A stretch of 64,000 nucleotides of DNA from Halomonas sp. GD1P12 (GCF_025725645.1 NZ_CP107007.1:3715311-3779310), one strand, 5' to 3'. Positions 1 to 9,631 are shown, counted from the stretch's first letter. Program-made: numbers and translations. The notes: a model not told the origin generated them from the letters alone.

Positions 1-1
1 G

Positions 2-310
2 AGTAGCCGCGTCAGCCAGGTGGATCACGTGGGAAGTTTTGCCTGTCGCAACGTTTACGGAAGATCAACGGGAAGGCGGAGCGAGCACGCTACCGCGGAA
101 GCGCTGGATGTTACGGGGTTTCGGTTCGAAAACGGCCAGCGCATTACGCTGATCAGCAACTGGGACGACGAGGGGTCAGTAGGAGCGTTCTTTAGAGCGG
201 CGCGGGATGGCGCCTGCAAGAGCTTTGGGAACGTGCTGGGACCAAACTATAACGCCGCGCATGCCGACCACTTTCACATGGGCATGCGCGGCTACGGGCT
301 GTGTCGTTAG
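2..310 (+). CDS. Extensin-like C-terminal domain protein (5' end outside window)
   Basis: The reading frame is open to the left edge, so only the last 102 residues are visible and the true start lies outside the window. The visible part matches the end of extensin-like family proteins (Pfam Extensin_2): a GSFACRN stretch, SEHATAEALDVTGF, a RDGAC segment and a final AAHADHFHMG. The His/Asp pattern in SEH...LD and the HxDHFH end resemble the metal site of M15-type peptidases, so a peptidoglycan-linked role is plausible, but that is family inference. It ends five bases before the convergent lipoprotein gene. Confidence 0.8.
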   Translation, partial: SSRVSQVDHVGSFACRNVYGRSTGRRSEHATAEALDVTGFRFENGQRITLISNWDDEGSVGAFFRAARDGACKSFGNVLGPNYNAAHADHFHMGMRGYGLCR

Positions 311-314
311 ACGA

Positions 315-566
315 TTACTCGAGGTTGATGTCGTCTTCGTCGGTCAGCGCGCCCGCCGCGGCACCTGCGCCGGCACCGAGGATCGCGCCGCCACCGATGC
401 TGCCGCCGGTGGCCGCCGCGGTACCCGCGCCTACCGCGGCGCCCACACCCGCGCCGCTGGTGGCACGCTCACCGGTGGTGGAACCACAGCCAGCCAGGCC
501 AATCGTCAGTGCCGCAATGGCGGAAAGCGTCACGATGCGCGAGGTTTTCAAAATCGGGGTATGCAT
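315..566 (-). CDS. Small glycine-zipper lipoprotein, OsmB-like
   Basis: 83-residue precursor. The N-terminus is a lipoprotein signal with lipobox LAGC, lipidated Cys at residue 27. The mature part is almost entirely Gly/Ala/Thr/Ser (runs such as GAGVGAAVGAG and GAGAGAAAGAL), typical of glycine-zipper envelope lipoproteins such as OsmB, and ends in an acidic tail (DEDDINLE). A clear AAGGAG ribosome site lies 7 bases before the ATG. Likely outer-membrane anchored; the exact role is unknown and the OsmB comparison rests on composition and architecture only. Confidence 0.75.
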   Translation of the reverse strand: MHTPILKTSRIVTLSAIAALTIGLAGCGSTTGERATSGAGVGAAVGAGTAAATGGSIGGGAILGAGAGAAAGALTDEDDINLE

Positions 567-648
567 GAGTCATCTCCTTATGGGGTGCACTTATACAACC
601 TAGAAAGGTTTGCGCAACTTTGCCAGCCTTGTTTGCGCAAACGCCGAT

Positions 649-1857
649 TTAACTCATGTTATTACTGAGCGAGGGTGCCGGATACGTGCGTTTTTCCAGC
701 CACCGCCCAAAAACGAAGATCGCAAGCCCACATAGCGCAAGCCCGGTACCCACGAAGCCCGTGCTCGACGGCGTGAAGCCGGCGCTGATGGCAAGCCCGG
801 CAAGCCAGGCGCCCAGGGCGTTGGCGCCGTTGAACGCCGCGTGATTGAGCGAGGCCGCCATGGTCTGCGCATCTTCGGCCACGTCCATCAGGCGCGTTTG
901 CAGCGACGGCGCCAGCGCCATGCTGGTGCCCACCAGGCCGACGAACAGAAGTCCGGTCCAGACGCTGTTGGCGGCAAAGTAGTAGAGCCCCTGAATCACC
1001 GCACACCAGATCAAAATGCGCGGGATCGCGCGCATCAGGTTCTTGTCCGCCATGCGCCCGCCCACCAGGTTGCCGATGATCGAACCGATACCGAAGATCA
1101 CCAGCACCAGCGGGCCGAGCGCCTCGCTCATGCCGGCCTGGCGGGTCAGCGTGGGCATCACGTAACTGAAGATGGAGAACATGCCGCCGCAGCCGATGCA
1201 GGCGATGGCCACGGTCACCAGCACGCGCTGCTTCAGGAGCGCCGAGAGCTCTTTCACGGGGCTTGCCGCCGAATCGACCGGCTGTACCGGCACGAACAGG
1301 CGGATCAACAGCGCCGTGATGACGGCAATGACGCCTACGCCGGTAAACGCGATCTGCCAGCCGAACTGATTGCCCGCCCAGGTGCCCAGCGGCGCGCCGA
1401 GCAAAATCGCTACGGTCAGCCCCATCATGACCCGCGACACCGCCCGCGCCCGCTGATCCACCGGCACCGCCCCCGCCGCGACCAGCGCGGCCACGCCAAA
1501 GTAGGCGCCGTGAGGCAGCCCTGCCAGAAAACGCAAGCCCACGAAGGACCAGAACTCCGGCGCCATGGCACTGGCGATGTTACCAACGGCAAACACGAGC
1601 ATCAGCAGAATCAATAACAGACGCCGCGGCATGCGCGCCGCCAGCGCCGAGATGATCGGTGCCCCCACGACCACGCCCAGGGCGTAGCTGCTAATGGCGT
1701 AGCCCACCTGGGGCACGGTGACCGCGAGATCCCCCGCCACCCGGTTCATCAACCCCATGATGACGAACTCGCTGGTACCGATCCCGAAACCGCCCAGCGC
1801 TAACGCAAACTCGGCCAGCCGCGGATTACGCGCCCAACCGGTGGAAGACTCCTGCAC
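649..1857 (-). CDS. MFS transporter, DHA1/AraJ-like exporter
   Basis: 402 residues with about 12 hydrophobic segments, the size of a DHA1-family major facilitator. The opening FALALGGFGIGTSEFVIMGL is typical of the AraJ/YdhP-type drug and sugar efflux branch, where a G-x-G-x-x-E-F motif occurs in helix 1. Inner-membrane proton-coupled export is inferred; no substrate can be assigned. The start is GTG at 1857, supported by GAGGAG six bases upstream. It stands alone and is divergent from the glycosylase gene at 2026. Confidence 0.85.
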   Translation of the reverse strand: MQESSTGWARNPRLAEFALALGGFGIGTSEFVIMGLMNRVAGDLAVTVPQVGYAISSYALGVVVGAPIISALAARMPRRLLLILLMLVFAVGNIASAMAPEFWSFVGLRFLAGLPHGAYFGVAALVAAGAVPVDQRARAVSRVMMGLTVAILLGAPLGTWAGNQFGWQIAFTGVGVIAVITALLIRLFVPVQPVDSAASPVKELSALLKQRVLVTVAIACIGCGGMFSIFSYVMPTLTRQAGMSEALGPLVLVIFGIGSIIGNLVGGRMADKNLMRAIPRILIWCAVIQGLYYFAANSVWTGLLFVGLVGTSMALAPSLQTRLMDVAEDAQTMAASLNHAAFNGANALGAWLAGLAISAGFTPSSTGFVGTGLALCGLAIFVFGRWLEKRTYPAPSLSNNMS

Positions 1858-2025
1858 ACTTGACTCCTCGGGCCTCTGCCCGCTTATCGATTCACAATGG
1901 CGCGAATGATCGCAGTATTAGACGAAAGTAGAAACACGTGCGGCCAAAAAGACGGGCGCCAACGCCCTCGTTGACGTTTAGGGCGGATACACTCAAGAAC
2001 GATACCGCCCATTCAGCGAGTTTTT

Positions 2026-2637
2026 ATGACACCCGAGACCATTCCCCAGGCCATGGCCGCCCTTGCCAAGGTTGATGCCGATATCGCCCGCGCCCTACCC
2101 CAGGTCGGCGCCCCCGCCGCCCGGGCGCGCGAGCGCGGCTTTGCCACCTTCTTCTCGACCATCGTCAGCCAGCAGCTCTCCGTCGAGGCGGCGCGCTCGA
2201 TCATGAATCGGGTCAACACTCTGCTGCCGGCGCTTCATGCCCAAGCGGTGATGGACGTGGAGGGCGAGGTACTGCGCGATGCAGGGCTCTCCTGGCGCAA
2301 GGTCGAGTATGCCAGGGGGCTGGCCGAGGCGGAGCTCGCCGGCACCTTCAGCGCCGATGGGCTCGAGCAGTTGAGCGATGAAGAGGTCATCAGCGCCATC
2401 ACCGCCCTCAGAGGTTTCGGGCGCTGGAGCGCCGAGATTTATCTGATGTTCTCGCTCGGGCGAACGGACGTGTTCCCCGCGGACGATTTGGCCCTGCGCG
2501 TGGCGCTGGGGCGGCTGAAAAGAATGGACGACAAGCCCACGCCCAAACAGGCGCGCCAAATGGTCGAACACTGGGCGCCCTGGCGCAGCGTAGGCGCGCT
2601 TTTTCTGTGGCACTACTACCGCGGCGAGCCGCTTTAA
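2026..2637 (+). CDS. DNA-3-methyladenine glycosylase II, AlkA/HhH-GPD family
   Basis: 203 residues, the short AlkA form without the N-terminal domain of the E. coli enzyme. It excises alkylated bases from DNA in base-excision repair. The helix-hairpin-helix LRGFGRWS is at residues 128-135, followed by DVFPADDLAL; Asp154 aligns with the catalytic Asp of AlkA. The C-terminal HWAPWRSVGALFLWHYY matches the conserved WRP-type end of the family. The ribosome site before the ATG is weak. It is followed after ten bases by the convergent pirin gene. Confidence 0.88.
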   Translation: MTPETIPQAMAALAKVDADIARALPQVGAPAARARERGFATFFSTIVSQQLSVEAARSIMNRVNTLLPALHAQAVMDVEGEVLRDAGLSWRKVEYARGLAEAELAGTFSADGLEQLSDEEVISAITALRGFGRWSAEIYLMFSLGRTDVFPADDLALRVALGRLKRMDDKPTPKQARQMVEHWAPWRSVGALFLWHYYRGEPL

Positions 2638-2647
2638 CCACGCATCC

Positions 2648-3523
2648 TCAGGCGTTCAAGCCCCCGAACTTACCCGCCTGGTAATCCTCGACCGCCTGAA
2701 TGATCTCCTCGCGGGTGGTCATTACGAAGGGGCCGTGAGAGTAGACCGGCTCGTCGATCACATCGCCGTGGCCGAAGATCAGCCGCGCATCGCTCGATGC
2801 CTCGAGTTCGACATGGCCGCCCTCACGATCAAGCTCGATCAGGTGTTGGGCCTTTACTGGCTCGCCGCCCACACTCACATCACCCTTCACCACGTAGAGA
2901 AACACCTGCCGCGTTGGGGCGACGGGCAGCGTCTCGCGGCTGCCGGCGGCAAGCGTGAGCGTGGACATGAACACGCCAGTCAACGTATCGATGGGGCCCT
3001 GAAGGCTCTCCCACTGTCCGGCGATCAGGTTCAGCTCGACGCCGCCGGCAAGGGGAATTCGGGGAATATCGCCCTGCTGCAGGCCGACGTAGTGCGGCGC
3101 GCTCATCTTGAGCTTCGAGGGCAGGTTGATCCAGAGCTGCAGAATCTCCAGCGGCCCGCCGTCGCGCTTGAACTCCGGCGGCGACACTTCCGCGTGGACG
3201 ATACCGCTGCCGGCGGTCATCCACTGCACACCACCTTCATGAATCACGCTCTGATGGTCGGTGCTGTCGGCGTGGGCCAGCGAGCCTTCGAGAATGAACG
3301 TCACCGTCTCGAAGCCGCGGTGCGGGTGCGGGCCAAACGGCAGCCCCTGGTTGTTCGCGGGATACGTCTGCGGGCCGTGGTGGTTCAAAAACAGAAACGG
3401 GTCGAGCTGATCGAGCCCGGGCCCCGGTAGCGGCCGCCGGGTGGTGAGATCACCGATATCGTCGCGGTGGGCCGCGTGCTGGCGGATGACGCGGCGCGGG
3501 GTTTCAACGTTCGACGCGGACAT
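2648..3523 (-). CDS. Pirin family protein
   Basis: 291 residues, bicupin. The N-terminal cupin has the pirin metal ligands: His66 and His68 in PHPHRGFET, His110 and Glu112 in GIVHAE, spaced as in characterised pirins. These proteins bind Fe and have been reported as quercetinases or redox-sensing cofactors; which applies here cannot be told. I chose the internal ATG at 3523 because AAAGGAG sits 6-7 bases upstream and the protein then begins with the usual short pirin N-terminus; the frame stays open a further 16 codons upstream. Confidence 0.88.
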   Translation of the reverse strand: MSASNVETPRRVIRQHAAHRDDIGDLTTRRPLPGPGLDQLDPFLFLNHHGPQTYPANNQGLPFGPHPHRGFETVTFILEGSLAHADSTDHQSVIHEGGVQWMTAGSGIVHAEVSPPEFKRDGGPLEILQLWINLPSKLKMSAPHYVGLQQGDIPRIPLAGGVELNLIAGQWESLQGPIDTLTGVFMSTLTLAAGSRETLPVAPTRQVFLYVVKGDVSVGGEPVKAQHLIELDREGGHVELEASSDARLIFGHGDVIDEPVYSHGPFVMTTREEIIQAVEDYQAGKFGGLNA

Positions 3524-3653
3524 GTATCGCTCCTTTATCCAGAATGCGCCCAGTGTAAAACCCGGCGCCACGGTTGAGGAGCGAATAATCTGCTTGGGTT
3601 GGTTGAAGTAAATCGAGTGGACGCTCCGGGCCGTCGCAGCCCGGCTTCACTGG

Positions 3654-4694
3654 CTAGAACTCGGTGACGACCGTCACCCCGGCGCTTTCGAACGTATCCA
3701 TAGTCACCAGCACATCGATCGACGCCTCCAGGCTGATGCGCCGGCCGATCAGCCGCTCAGGGGCCAGCTTGCCGGACTCGATCATCGCCAGCATGTCGCC
3801 GTAGCGGTGGGCCTGCATGCCGTGGCTGCCAAGGATTTCCAGCTCGTTGGCGATGATCTGACTCATGGGCACTGCGGGCGTGCTGTGATCGGCAAGCATT
3901 AGCCCCACCTGAACGTGGCGGCCGCGCTTTCTCAGATTGCTGATCGAGTTGAAGCAGGTACTTGGGTGGCCCAGCGCATCCAGCGAGACGTGAGCGCCGC
4001 CTTGGGTGATCTCGCGCACCGCTTCGACCACGCTACCCACCTCGGCGGCGTTGACGGTCGCCACCGCGCCCAGCTGGCGAGCCAGCTTCAGTGCTTTCTC
4101 CGAGATATCCACCGCGACCACGTTGGCGCCCAGGGCATTGGCGATCATCACCGCCGAGAGCCCGACACCGCCGCAGCCGTGCACCGCCACCCATTGGCCC
4201 GCCGCGGCGCGCCCCTGGTCCACCACCGCGCGAAACGAGGTCACGAAACGACACCCCAGGCTCGCCGCCGTGGCGAAATCGAGACGTTCCGGCAGCGCCA
4301 CCAGGTTTACGTCGGCGTAGTGAATGCTCACGTACTCGGCAAAGGAGCCCCAGTGGGTAAAGCCCGGCTGGAACTGATGATCGCACACCTGATGGTTACC
4401 CGAATGGCACTCCGGGCAGGCACCGCAGCCGCCCACGAACGGTACCGTTACCCGATCGCCGACGCGCCAGCGGGTCACGTCCTTGCCCACCGCTTCCACG
4501 ATGCCCGCAAGCTCATGACCCGGCACGTGAGGCAGCACGACATCCGGGTCGTGCCCCATCCAGGCGTGCCAGTCGCTGCGGCATACGCCGTTGGCCATCA
4601 CCTTCACCACCACGCCGTGGGGTTCGGGCGTCGGGTCAGGTACCTGCTGGATGGCCGGCGGAGCGGAAAAGTTTTCGAAAACAACGGCTTTCAT
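3654..4694 (-). CDS. Zinc-dependent alcohol dehydrogenase (MDR family)
   Basis: 346 residues. Catalytic-zinc ligands are visible at Cys38, His60-Glu61 (GHE) and Cys148; the structural zinc lobe has four cysteines at 90, 93, 96 and 104 ([15 protein letters not shown]). The Rossmann motif GCGGVG near residue 170 indicates NAD(P) binding. Probably a cytosolic alcohol/aldehyde oxidoreductase; the natural substrate is unknown. The ATG at 4694 follows GGAG. It is divergent from an Lrp-type regulator at 4832 with 137 bases between, an arrangement suggesting that the regulator controls it. Confidence 0.88.
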   Translation of the reverse strand: MKAVVFENFSAPPAIQQVPDPTPEPHGVVVKVMANGVCRSDWHAWMGHDPDVVLPHVPGHELAGIVEAVGKDVTRWRVGDRVTVPFVGGCGACPECHSGNHQVCDHQFQPGFTHWGSFAEYVSIHYADVNLVALPERLDFATAASLGCRFVTSFRAVVDQGRAAAGQWVAVHGCGGVGLSAVMIANALGANVVAVDISEKALKLARQLGAVATVNAAEVGSVVEAVREITQGGAHVSLDALGHPSTCFNSISNLRKRGRHVQVGLMLADHSTPAVPMSQIIANELEILGSHGMQAHRYGDMLAMIESGKLAPERLIGRRISLEASIDVLVTMDTFESAGVTVVTEF

Positions 4695-4790
4695 GGAGTA
4701 CTCCAACGCAGTCATGTGGCGTTTTACTATAACCAGCCGCGCTTGAAATTACTTTTCTGTTGGCTGGACGACAAGACTAATAATGAAGCA

Positions 4791-4822
4791 CTCTTTCATT
4801 TGGTTCGGCTAATTTGAAAGAG
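4791..4822. promoter_or_regulatory. Inverted repeat between adh and lrp-like gene, candidate operator
   Basis: A perfect 8-base inverted repeat, CTCTTTCA and TGAAAGAG, separated by 16 bases, lies just ahead of the regulator's ATG in the divergent intergenic region. Lrp/AsnC-family dimers often bind such repeats in their own promoter. The right arm overlaps the regulator's weak Shine-Dalgarno (AAAGAG), so binding could give autorepression. No binding data; inference from position and symmetry. Confidence 0.4.
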
Positions 4823-4831
4823 ATAACCACC

Positions 4832-5311
4832 ATGAGCCAAATAGACAAAGTGGATGCCAAAATTATTGGCCACCTGCAGGCCGACGGCCGCCTCTCCAAT
4901 TCCAAACTGGCCGAGCGGCTTTCCATCAGCGAAGCGACCTGCTGGCGGCGCCATAAACGCCTGGAGGAGAGCGGCGTCATCGAGGGCTATCAAGCTAACT
5001 TGAACCGCCGCGCCATCGGCGGCAGCGTACTCGCGTTCGTACAGATCACCTGCACCCAGCACGATGAGGCCGCCACCGCCGAGTTCGAGCGTTTGATACA
5101 ACAAAGCTCGCGGGTGCTCGCCTGCCACAACACCACCGGCGAAGCGGACTTCCTGCTGCAGGTCGTCGCCCGCGACCTGGACGATTACAGCCACTTCGTC
5201 GAGCGGGTACTGCGCCAACTGCCTGGCGTTTCGAGCATCCGCTCGAATCTGTCGCTGCGGGAAGTGAAGGTGACGAACCAGTTGCCGGTGGAAGAATTGG
5301 TGGGTGATTAG
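4832..5311 (+). CDS. Lrp/AsnC family transcriptional regulator
   Basis: 159 residues: an N-terminal winged helix-turn-helix (VDAKIIGHLQADGRLSNSKL and onward, residues about 6-55) and a C-terminal RAM ligand-binding domain (residues about 65-145; GEADFLLQVVARDLDDY). This is the usual size and order for Lrp family regulators that sense amino acids. The ATG at 4832 gives the normal length; a TTG six codons earlier is possible. Its divergent partner, the zinc alcohol dehydrogenase, is the most likely target. Confidence 0.88.
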   Translation: MSQIDKVDAKIIGHLQADGRLSNSKLAERLSISEATCWRRHKRLEESGVIEGYQANLNRRAIGGSVLAFVQITCTQHDEAATAEFERLIQQSSRVLACHNTTGEADFLLQVVARDLDDYSHFVERVLRQLPGVSSIRSNLSLREVKVTNQLPVEELVGD

Positions 5312-5343
5312 TCAGCGGATGGCAAGGCTTTCTTCACGCGCAT

Positions 5344-5505
5344 TTAAACTTCCCATCGGCGCTTAAAGACTGCCTGGAAATCCTCTTCTACCTCGTCAAA
5401 AAGAAGAGTCAGGAGAAGCGGCTCACGCACGCCATGGTCGAATAACGCGGAATAAGAGAAGACGAACTCGAGCTTGGGTTTTCTATCATTCAGAAAGCGA
5501 AAAAC
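5344..5505 (-). pseudogene. Remnant of an unidentified gene
   Basis: The 278 bases between the Lrp-type gene and the GGDEF/EAL gene hold no complete gene, but the minus strand has a stop-free run of 53 codons ending in TAA at 5344, translating to a protein-like sequence (VFRFLNDRKPKLEF, then SALFDHGVREPLLL, LLFDEVEEDFQAV, KRRWEV). It is bounded upstream by an in-frame TAG and has no start codon or ribosome site, so it looks like the C-terminal piece of a decayed gene. I do not recognise the family. Confidence 0.35.
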
Positions 5506-5589
5506 CTAGATGAAGCTCACCAAGGTTTAGACGCCAACCGGACACTCCCAGTCCATTTGTGGCTCATTTTGAGCCCTCTGTATCTTGAA

Positions 5590-7686
5590 TCAATTTTCGT
5601 TATTCGTTCTATCAATCATTGAAGCGTGGCGCCCCCAAAACCGCTTCAACTCTTCCCCCTCCAGCGCTTCGCTGAACAGAAACCCCTGATACTCATGGGT
5701 GTGAAGTTGGCGTATCAGCGACAGCTGCTGCTCGCTTTCCACGCCTTCGGCCACAACCTGCAAGTTCAGGCTTTGCGCCAGCGCAATGACGGCCTTGACG
5801 ATGGCGGCGTCCTGCACATCGGTAACGACGTGGGACATGAACGAGCGGTCGATCTTCAAGCGGTCGATGGGGAGGCGGCGCAGAAGCGCCAGGTTCGAGT
5901 AGCCGGTGCCGAAGTCGTCGACTGACAGCGTCACACCCATCCCGCGCAGCTCGACCAGTATAGTGAGCGCGACCTCCGGATTGAGCACCAGCGCGCTTTC
6001 AGTGAGTTCGAGTTCCAGATGGGAAGGTTCCAAACCGGTCTCTTCGAGCACTTTCTTGACCATATCGATGAAGTGGCGGTTATTGAGCTGGATCGCTGAA
6101 ATGTTGACCGAGACGAACAGCGGCTGCGCCATCTCTTCCTGCCAGTCAAAGGCATAGGTGCAGGCGGTTCGCAGCACCCACTCGCCGATTGGCAGGATCA
6201 GGCCCGTGTCCTCGGCCACCGGGATGATCTCACTGGGCTCCACCGTGCCCAGTTCCTCGTCTTCCCAGCGAAGCAGCGCCTCTACCCCGGTAATGCGGCC
6301 GTTATCGACATCCACCCTAGGCTGGTAGGCCAGGCGCAAACCGTCGTTGTCGATCGCCAGACGCAGGCGCCGCTCGAGAGCAGCACGGCGTTTTTCGTGG
6401 GAGGTCATGTCCAGCTCGAAGAACTGGAAGTTGTTGCGTCCCATGCGCTTGGCGGCGTACATGGCGGCGTCGGCGTGAATCATCAGCGAGTGCTTGTCGC
6501 TGCCGTCCTCGGGATGAAGGCTGATCCCGATACTGGTCGAGACCTTGACCAGACTTGCGCCAATTTGAAACGGGTTCGCCAACGTGCTCACTAGCCGTTT
6601 GGCCAATTCGGCGGCGTCTTCGCGCGTGGAGTGTTCACCCAGCAGTACGATGAACTCATCGCCGCCAACCCTGGCGACCGTATCGGCCTCGCGAATCATG
6701 GTTCTTAACCGAATCGCGGCCTGACGGATGAGCTGGTCGCCGACGTGGTGGCCCAGCGTATCGTTGACCTGCTTGAAGCGGTCCAGATCGACGAAGAACA
6801 GCGCGAAAGGCACCTGCTGGCCTAGCTGCTCTTCCAAACGCTCCTCGAGCAGCAGCCGATTGGGCAGCTGGGTGAGCGCGTCGCGGTAGATCATCTGCTT
6901 GAGCTCGGCGTTGGCCTCCTGAAGCGAGGCGGCCAGCTGCGCGTTGCGTGACGACATATGGGCGTCGAACAGCGAGATCATCAGCGCCGCCAGCATGATG
7001 CAGGTAGAGACCAGCGCTACGCTAATGGCCAGCTGGCCGGTAGAGATGCCGACATTGGCAGAAGGCACGAACCCTTGTGGATAGACCGCTGCCGCCATGC
7101 CGGTATAGTGCATGCCGGAAATACCCACGGCCATGACCAGCGCCGCAATCAGGCGCTGCCAAAGCGGCGCGCGGCGCGTACCGGTCGGGTTGAGCCGAAA
7201 GGCGAGCCAGAGCGCCACGCCAGAGGCGGAGACCGCAATCGCCACCGAGGTCAAAAAAAGCGCTGGCGCATAGCGCATGCTGCCTTCGATATGCATCGCC
7301 GCCATGCCGACGTAGTGCATCAAACACACGCCGCCGCCCATGATCAGCGCACCGATGGACAGTCGTGACAGCGATACCCGCCCGGACTGCACGATAAATA
7401 GCGCCAGCGCCGAGGACGCAATCGCCGCCACCAGCGAGAGTAGCGTCAGGAAAATACCGTAATCGACGCGGGCGCCCATCTCCATGGCCAGCATGCCGAT
7501 GAAATGCATCGCCCAGATGCCGGTGCCCATGGCAAAGGCGCCGCCGGCCAGCCATAAGTGGCGCACGACGCCACGGCTTGCCCGAACGCGGCCGGCGAGG
7601 TCCAGCGCGGTGAACGACGCGATGCTGGCCACACCAAAAGAGAGCAGGACCAACGCCAGATTGTAGGACGTGTGATGATCGTGCAT
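5590..7686 (-). CDS. MHYT-sensor diguanylate cyclase/phosphodiesterase (GGDEF-EAL)
   Basis: 698 residues in three parts. Residues 1-240 form a seven-helix MHYT membrane sensor with three repeats, MHFIG (about 60), MHYVG (about 123) and MHYTG (about 192), thought to bind a metal and sense O2, CO or NO. The GGDEF domain has an intact GGDEF at 341-345 and an RxxD inhibitory site (READ, 332-335). The EAL domain has EALLRW at 469-474 and DDFGTGYS, so both activities may be retained. It synthesises and/or degrades c-di-GMP at the inner membrane, and could feed into the curli locus at 50-54 kb, though nothing in the sequence links them directly. The ribosome site is weak. Confidence 0.92.
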   Translation of the reverse strand: MHDHHTSYNLALVLLSFGVASIASFTALDLAGRVRASRGVVRHLWLAGGAFAMGTGIWAMHFIGMLAMEMGARVDYGIFLTLLSLVAAIASSALALFIVQSGRVSLSRLSIGALIMGGGVCLMHYVGMAAMHIEGSMRYAPALFLTSVAIAVSASGVALWLAFRLNPTGTRRAPLWQRLIAALVMAVGISGMHYTGMAAAVYPQGFVPSANVGISTGQLAISVALVSTCIMLAALMISLFDAHMSSRNAQLAASLQEANAELKQMIYRDALTQLPNRLLLEERLEEQLGQQVPFALFFVDLDRFKQVNDTLGHHVGDQLIRQAAIRLRTMIREADTVARVGGDEFIVLLGEHSTREDAAELAKRLVSTLANPFQIGASLVKVSTSIGISLHPEDGSDKHSLMIHADAAMYAAKRMGRNNFQFFELDMTSHEKRRAALERRLRLAIDNDGLRLAYQPRVDVDNGRITGVEALLRWEDEELGTVEPSEIIPVAEDTGLILPIGEWVLRTACTYAFDWQEEMAQPLFVSVNISAIQLNNRHFIDMVKKVLEETGLEPSHLELELTESALVLNPEVALTILVELRGMGVTLSVDDFGTGYSNLALLRRLPIDRLKIDRSFMSHVVTDVQDAAIVKAVIALAQSLNLQVVAEGVESEQQLSLIRQLHTHEYQGFLFSEALEGEELKRFWGRHASMIDRTNNEN

Positions 7687-7820
7687 GGCGCGTTTTTACC
7701 AGAGCCGCGTGGAAAGAGTGACTGATTTTAAATCAAGTTAATCCACTTGCTCTGGGTTATCAAACGGCTATCCAGCCAACACTTCATTCTTTCGGCTGAC
7801 CTCGTCTCATACCGATCGGT

Positions 7821-8708
7821 CTACTCAATATTCTGAATCTGCTCACGCATCTGCTCGATCAGCACCTTCAATTCCACCGCGCATCGTGTGGTGTCGGCGA
7901 CCACCGATTTCGACGAGAGCGTGTTGGCTTCGCGGTTGAGCTCCTGCATGAGAAAGTCGAGCCGGCGTCCCTGGGGGCCCTTTTGGGTGAGCTGGCGGCG
8001 CACCTCATCGACGTGGGTGTCGAGGCGGTCGAGCTCTTCGTCGACGTCCGCCTTTTGCGCCACTATGACCAGCTCCGCTTCCAGCCGCTGGGGGTCGAGC
8101 TCGGTGCGGGCGGCTTCCAGCCGCTCGAGTAGTAGCGCGCGCTGGCGCTCGAGAATTTGTGGAAGAAAGCCGCGTACCTGATTGACCTGTTCGCTGACCG
8201 CGTCGAGCCGTGACGCGATCATCTCGCCGAGCTTGTCGCCTTCACGGGCGCGGGCGTCGATCAGATCCAACAGTGCCTGGTCGAACAGCGCGAGTGCCCG
8301 CGCCTTGATCAAATCCTGATCGAGATGACGGGTTTGCAGGACGCCGGGGTAATTCAACAACTCGAGTGTGGTGGGCGCGCGGGCGTCGGGGATCCGGGCG
8401 TTGATCGTCGCCAACGCATTGGCGATTTCTGCCAGTTGCGCCTCGTCGACACTGGGCGCCTGGGCCTCCTCGGCGCTTTCGAAGCGCAGAGTGCACTCTA
8501 TCTTGCCGCGGGCCAGGCGCTGCCTGAGCGCTTCGCGCAGGGCGGGCTCGAGATCGCGCAGCGCCTCCGGCAGGCGAAAATGCAGGTCCAAGTAGCGCTG
8601 GTTCACGGAGCGGATTTCGATCTGCAGGGTGCCGATGGCGCTGGCTTCTTCGGCCCGGGAAAACGCGGTCATGCTGTGTACGCGGTGAGTAGCGGCCATT
8701 GAGGTCAT
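7821..8708 (-). CDS. yicC: YicC family endoribonuclease
   Basis: 295 residues, normal for YicC. The N-terminus HSMTAFSRAE and the C-terminus (LDFLMQELNREANTLSSKS, then KVLIEQMREQIQNIE) are the most conserved YicC blocks. YicC proteins are cytosolic endoribonucleases involved in RNA turnover. The ATG at 8708 has AAGG immediately upstream; a second ATG three codons in is possible. Divergent from rph, a pairing common in gammaproteobacteria. Confidence 0.9.
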   Translation of the reverse strand: MTSMAATHRVHSMTAFSRAEEASAIGTLQIEIRSVNQRYLDLHFRLPEALRDLEPALREALRQRLARGKIECTLRFESAEEAQAPSVDEAQLAEIANALATINARIPDARAPTTLELLNYPGVLQTRHLDQDLIKARALALFDQALLDLIDARAREGDKLGEMIASRLDAVSEQVNQVRGFLPQILERQRALLLERLEAARTELDPQRLEAELVIVAQKADVDEELDRLDTHVDEVRRQLTQKGPQGRRLDFLMQELNREANTLSSKSVVADTTRCAVELKVLIEQMREQIQNIE

Positions 8709-8825
8709 CCTTGTGAGAGCGCATTTGCGCCAGTCTACCTGAGGTGGGCGGGTTTAGGCGGTCAGGACGTGTACAATGGGCGCCTTTTATGAATTCTGCG
8801 CGCTCACGCGCAATTGAGAGGTGCC

Positions 8826-9563
8826 ATGCGTCCCGATGTTGTTCGCCCCAGCGGCCGCGAGGCCGACCAGCTGCGCGATATTCGCCTGACCCGTGACTAT
8901 ACCCGCCACGCCGAGGGCTCGGTGCTGGTGGAGTTCGGCGATACCAAAGTGCTGTGTAACGCAAGCGTCGAGGCGGGCGTGCCGCGCTGGCTGCGCGGCA
9001 AGCACCAGGGCTGGGTCACCGCCGAGTACGGCATGCTGCCCCGCGCCACCCACACGCGAGGCGGCCGTGAAGCCAGCCGCGGCAAGCAGGGCGGACGCAC
9101 GCTCGAGATCCAGCGGCTGATCGGGCGCAGCCTGCGCGCGGCGGTGGATCTCAAGAAGCTCGGCGAGTTCACCATCACCGTGGATTGCGACGTGATCCAG
9201 GCCGACGGCGGCACCCGCACCGCAGCGATCACCGGCGGCTGCGTGGCGCTGGTGGATGCGATCCGTTTTCTTCAGCGCGAGAAAAAGATCAAGGGCGACC
9301 CGTTCAAACAGCTGGTGAGCGCGATTTCGGTGGGCATCTTCAAGGGGTCGGCGGTGCTGGATCTGGACTACCCGGAAGACAGCAAGGCCGACACCGATCT
9401 GAACGTGGTGATGACGGAAAGCGGTGAGCTGATCGAGGTGCAGGGCACCGCCGAGACCAAAGCCTTCAGCCGCCACGAACTCAACGCCATGCTGGATCTG
9501 GCCGAGAAGGCCGGCGCCGAGCTGCTCGAGCATCAGCGCGAGGCACTGGGCATTCGCGGCTGA
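8826..9563 (+). CDS. rph: Ribonuclease PH
   Basis: 245 residues (E. coli 238). RNase PH trims the 3' ends of tRNA precursors by phosphorolysis. The start [17 protein letters not shown], the [20 protein letters not shown] region and the C-terminal [21 protein letters not shown] block are diagnostic. I use the ATG at 8826, preceded by GAGAGG, rather than an upstream TTG. A bidirectional terminator follows, facing the Crc-type gene. rph next to crc and pyrE reproduces Pseudomonas gene order. Confidence 0.95.
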   Translation: MRPDVVRPSGREADQLRDIRLTRDYTRHAEGSVLVEFGDTKVLCNASVEAGVPRWLRGKHQGWVTAEYGMLPRATHTRGGREASRGKQGGRTLEIQRLIGRSLRAAVDLKKLGEFTITVDCDVIQADGGTRTAAITGGCVALVDAIRFLQREKKIKGDPFKQLVSAISVGIFKGSAVLDLDYPEDSKADTDLNVVMTESGELIEVQGTAETKAFSRHELNAMLDLAEKAGAELLEHQREALGIRG

Positions 9564-9604
9564 TCGGCTGCGCCCATGTAGAAACGTCAACGTGTAGAAA
9601 CGCC

Positions 9605-9631
9605 AAAGGCCAGCATGATGCTGGCCTTTTT
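9605..9631. terminator. Bidirectional terminator between rph and the Crc-type gene
   Basis: The arms AAAGGCCAGCAT and ATGCTGGCCTTT form a near-perfect hairpin followed by further T residues on the plus strand and preceded by A residues, so it can end both converging transcripts. Confidence 0.85.

Noticed and set aside
841..1617. Long open frame antisense to the MFS gene
   Set aside because: High-GC shadow of the real gene, with no ribosome site and His/Arg/Gln-rich translation; many similar shadows occur opposite real genes across the window.
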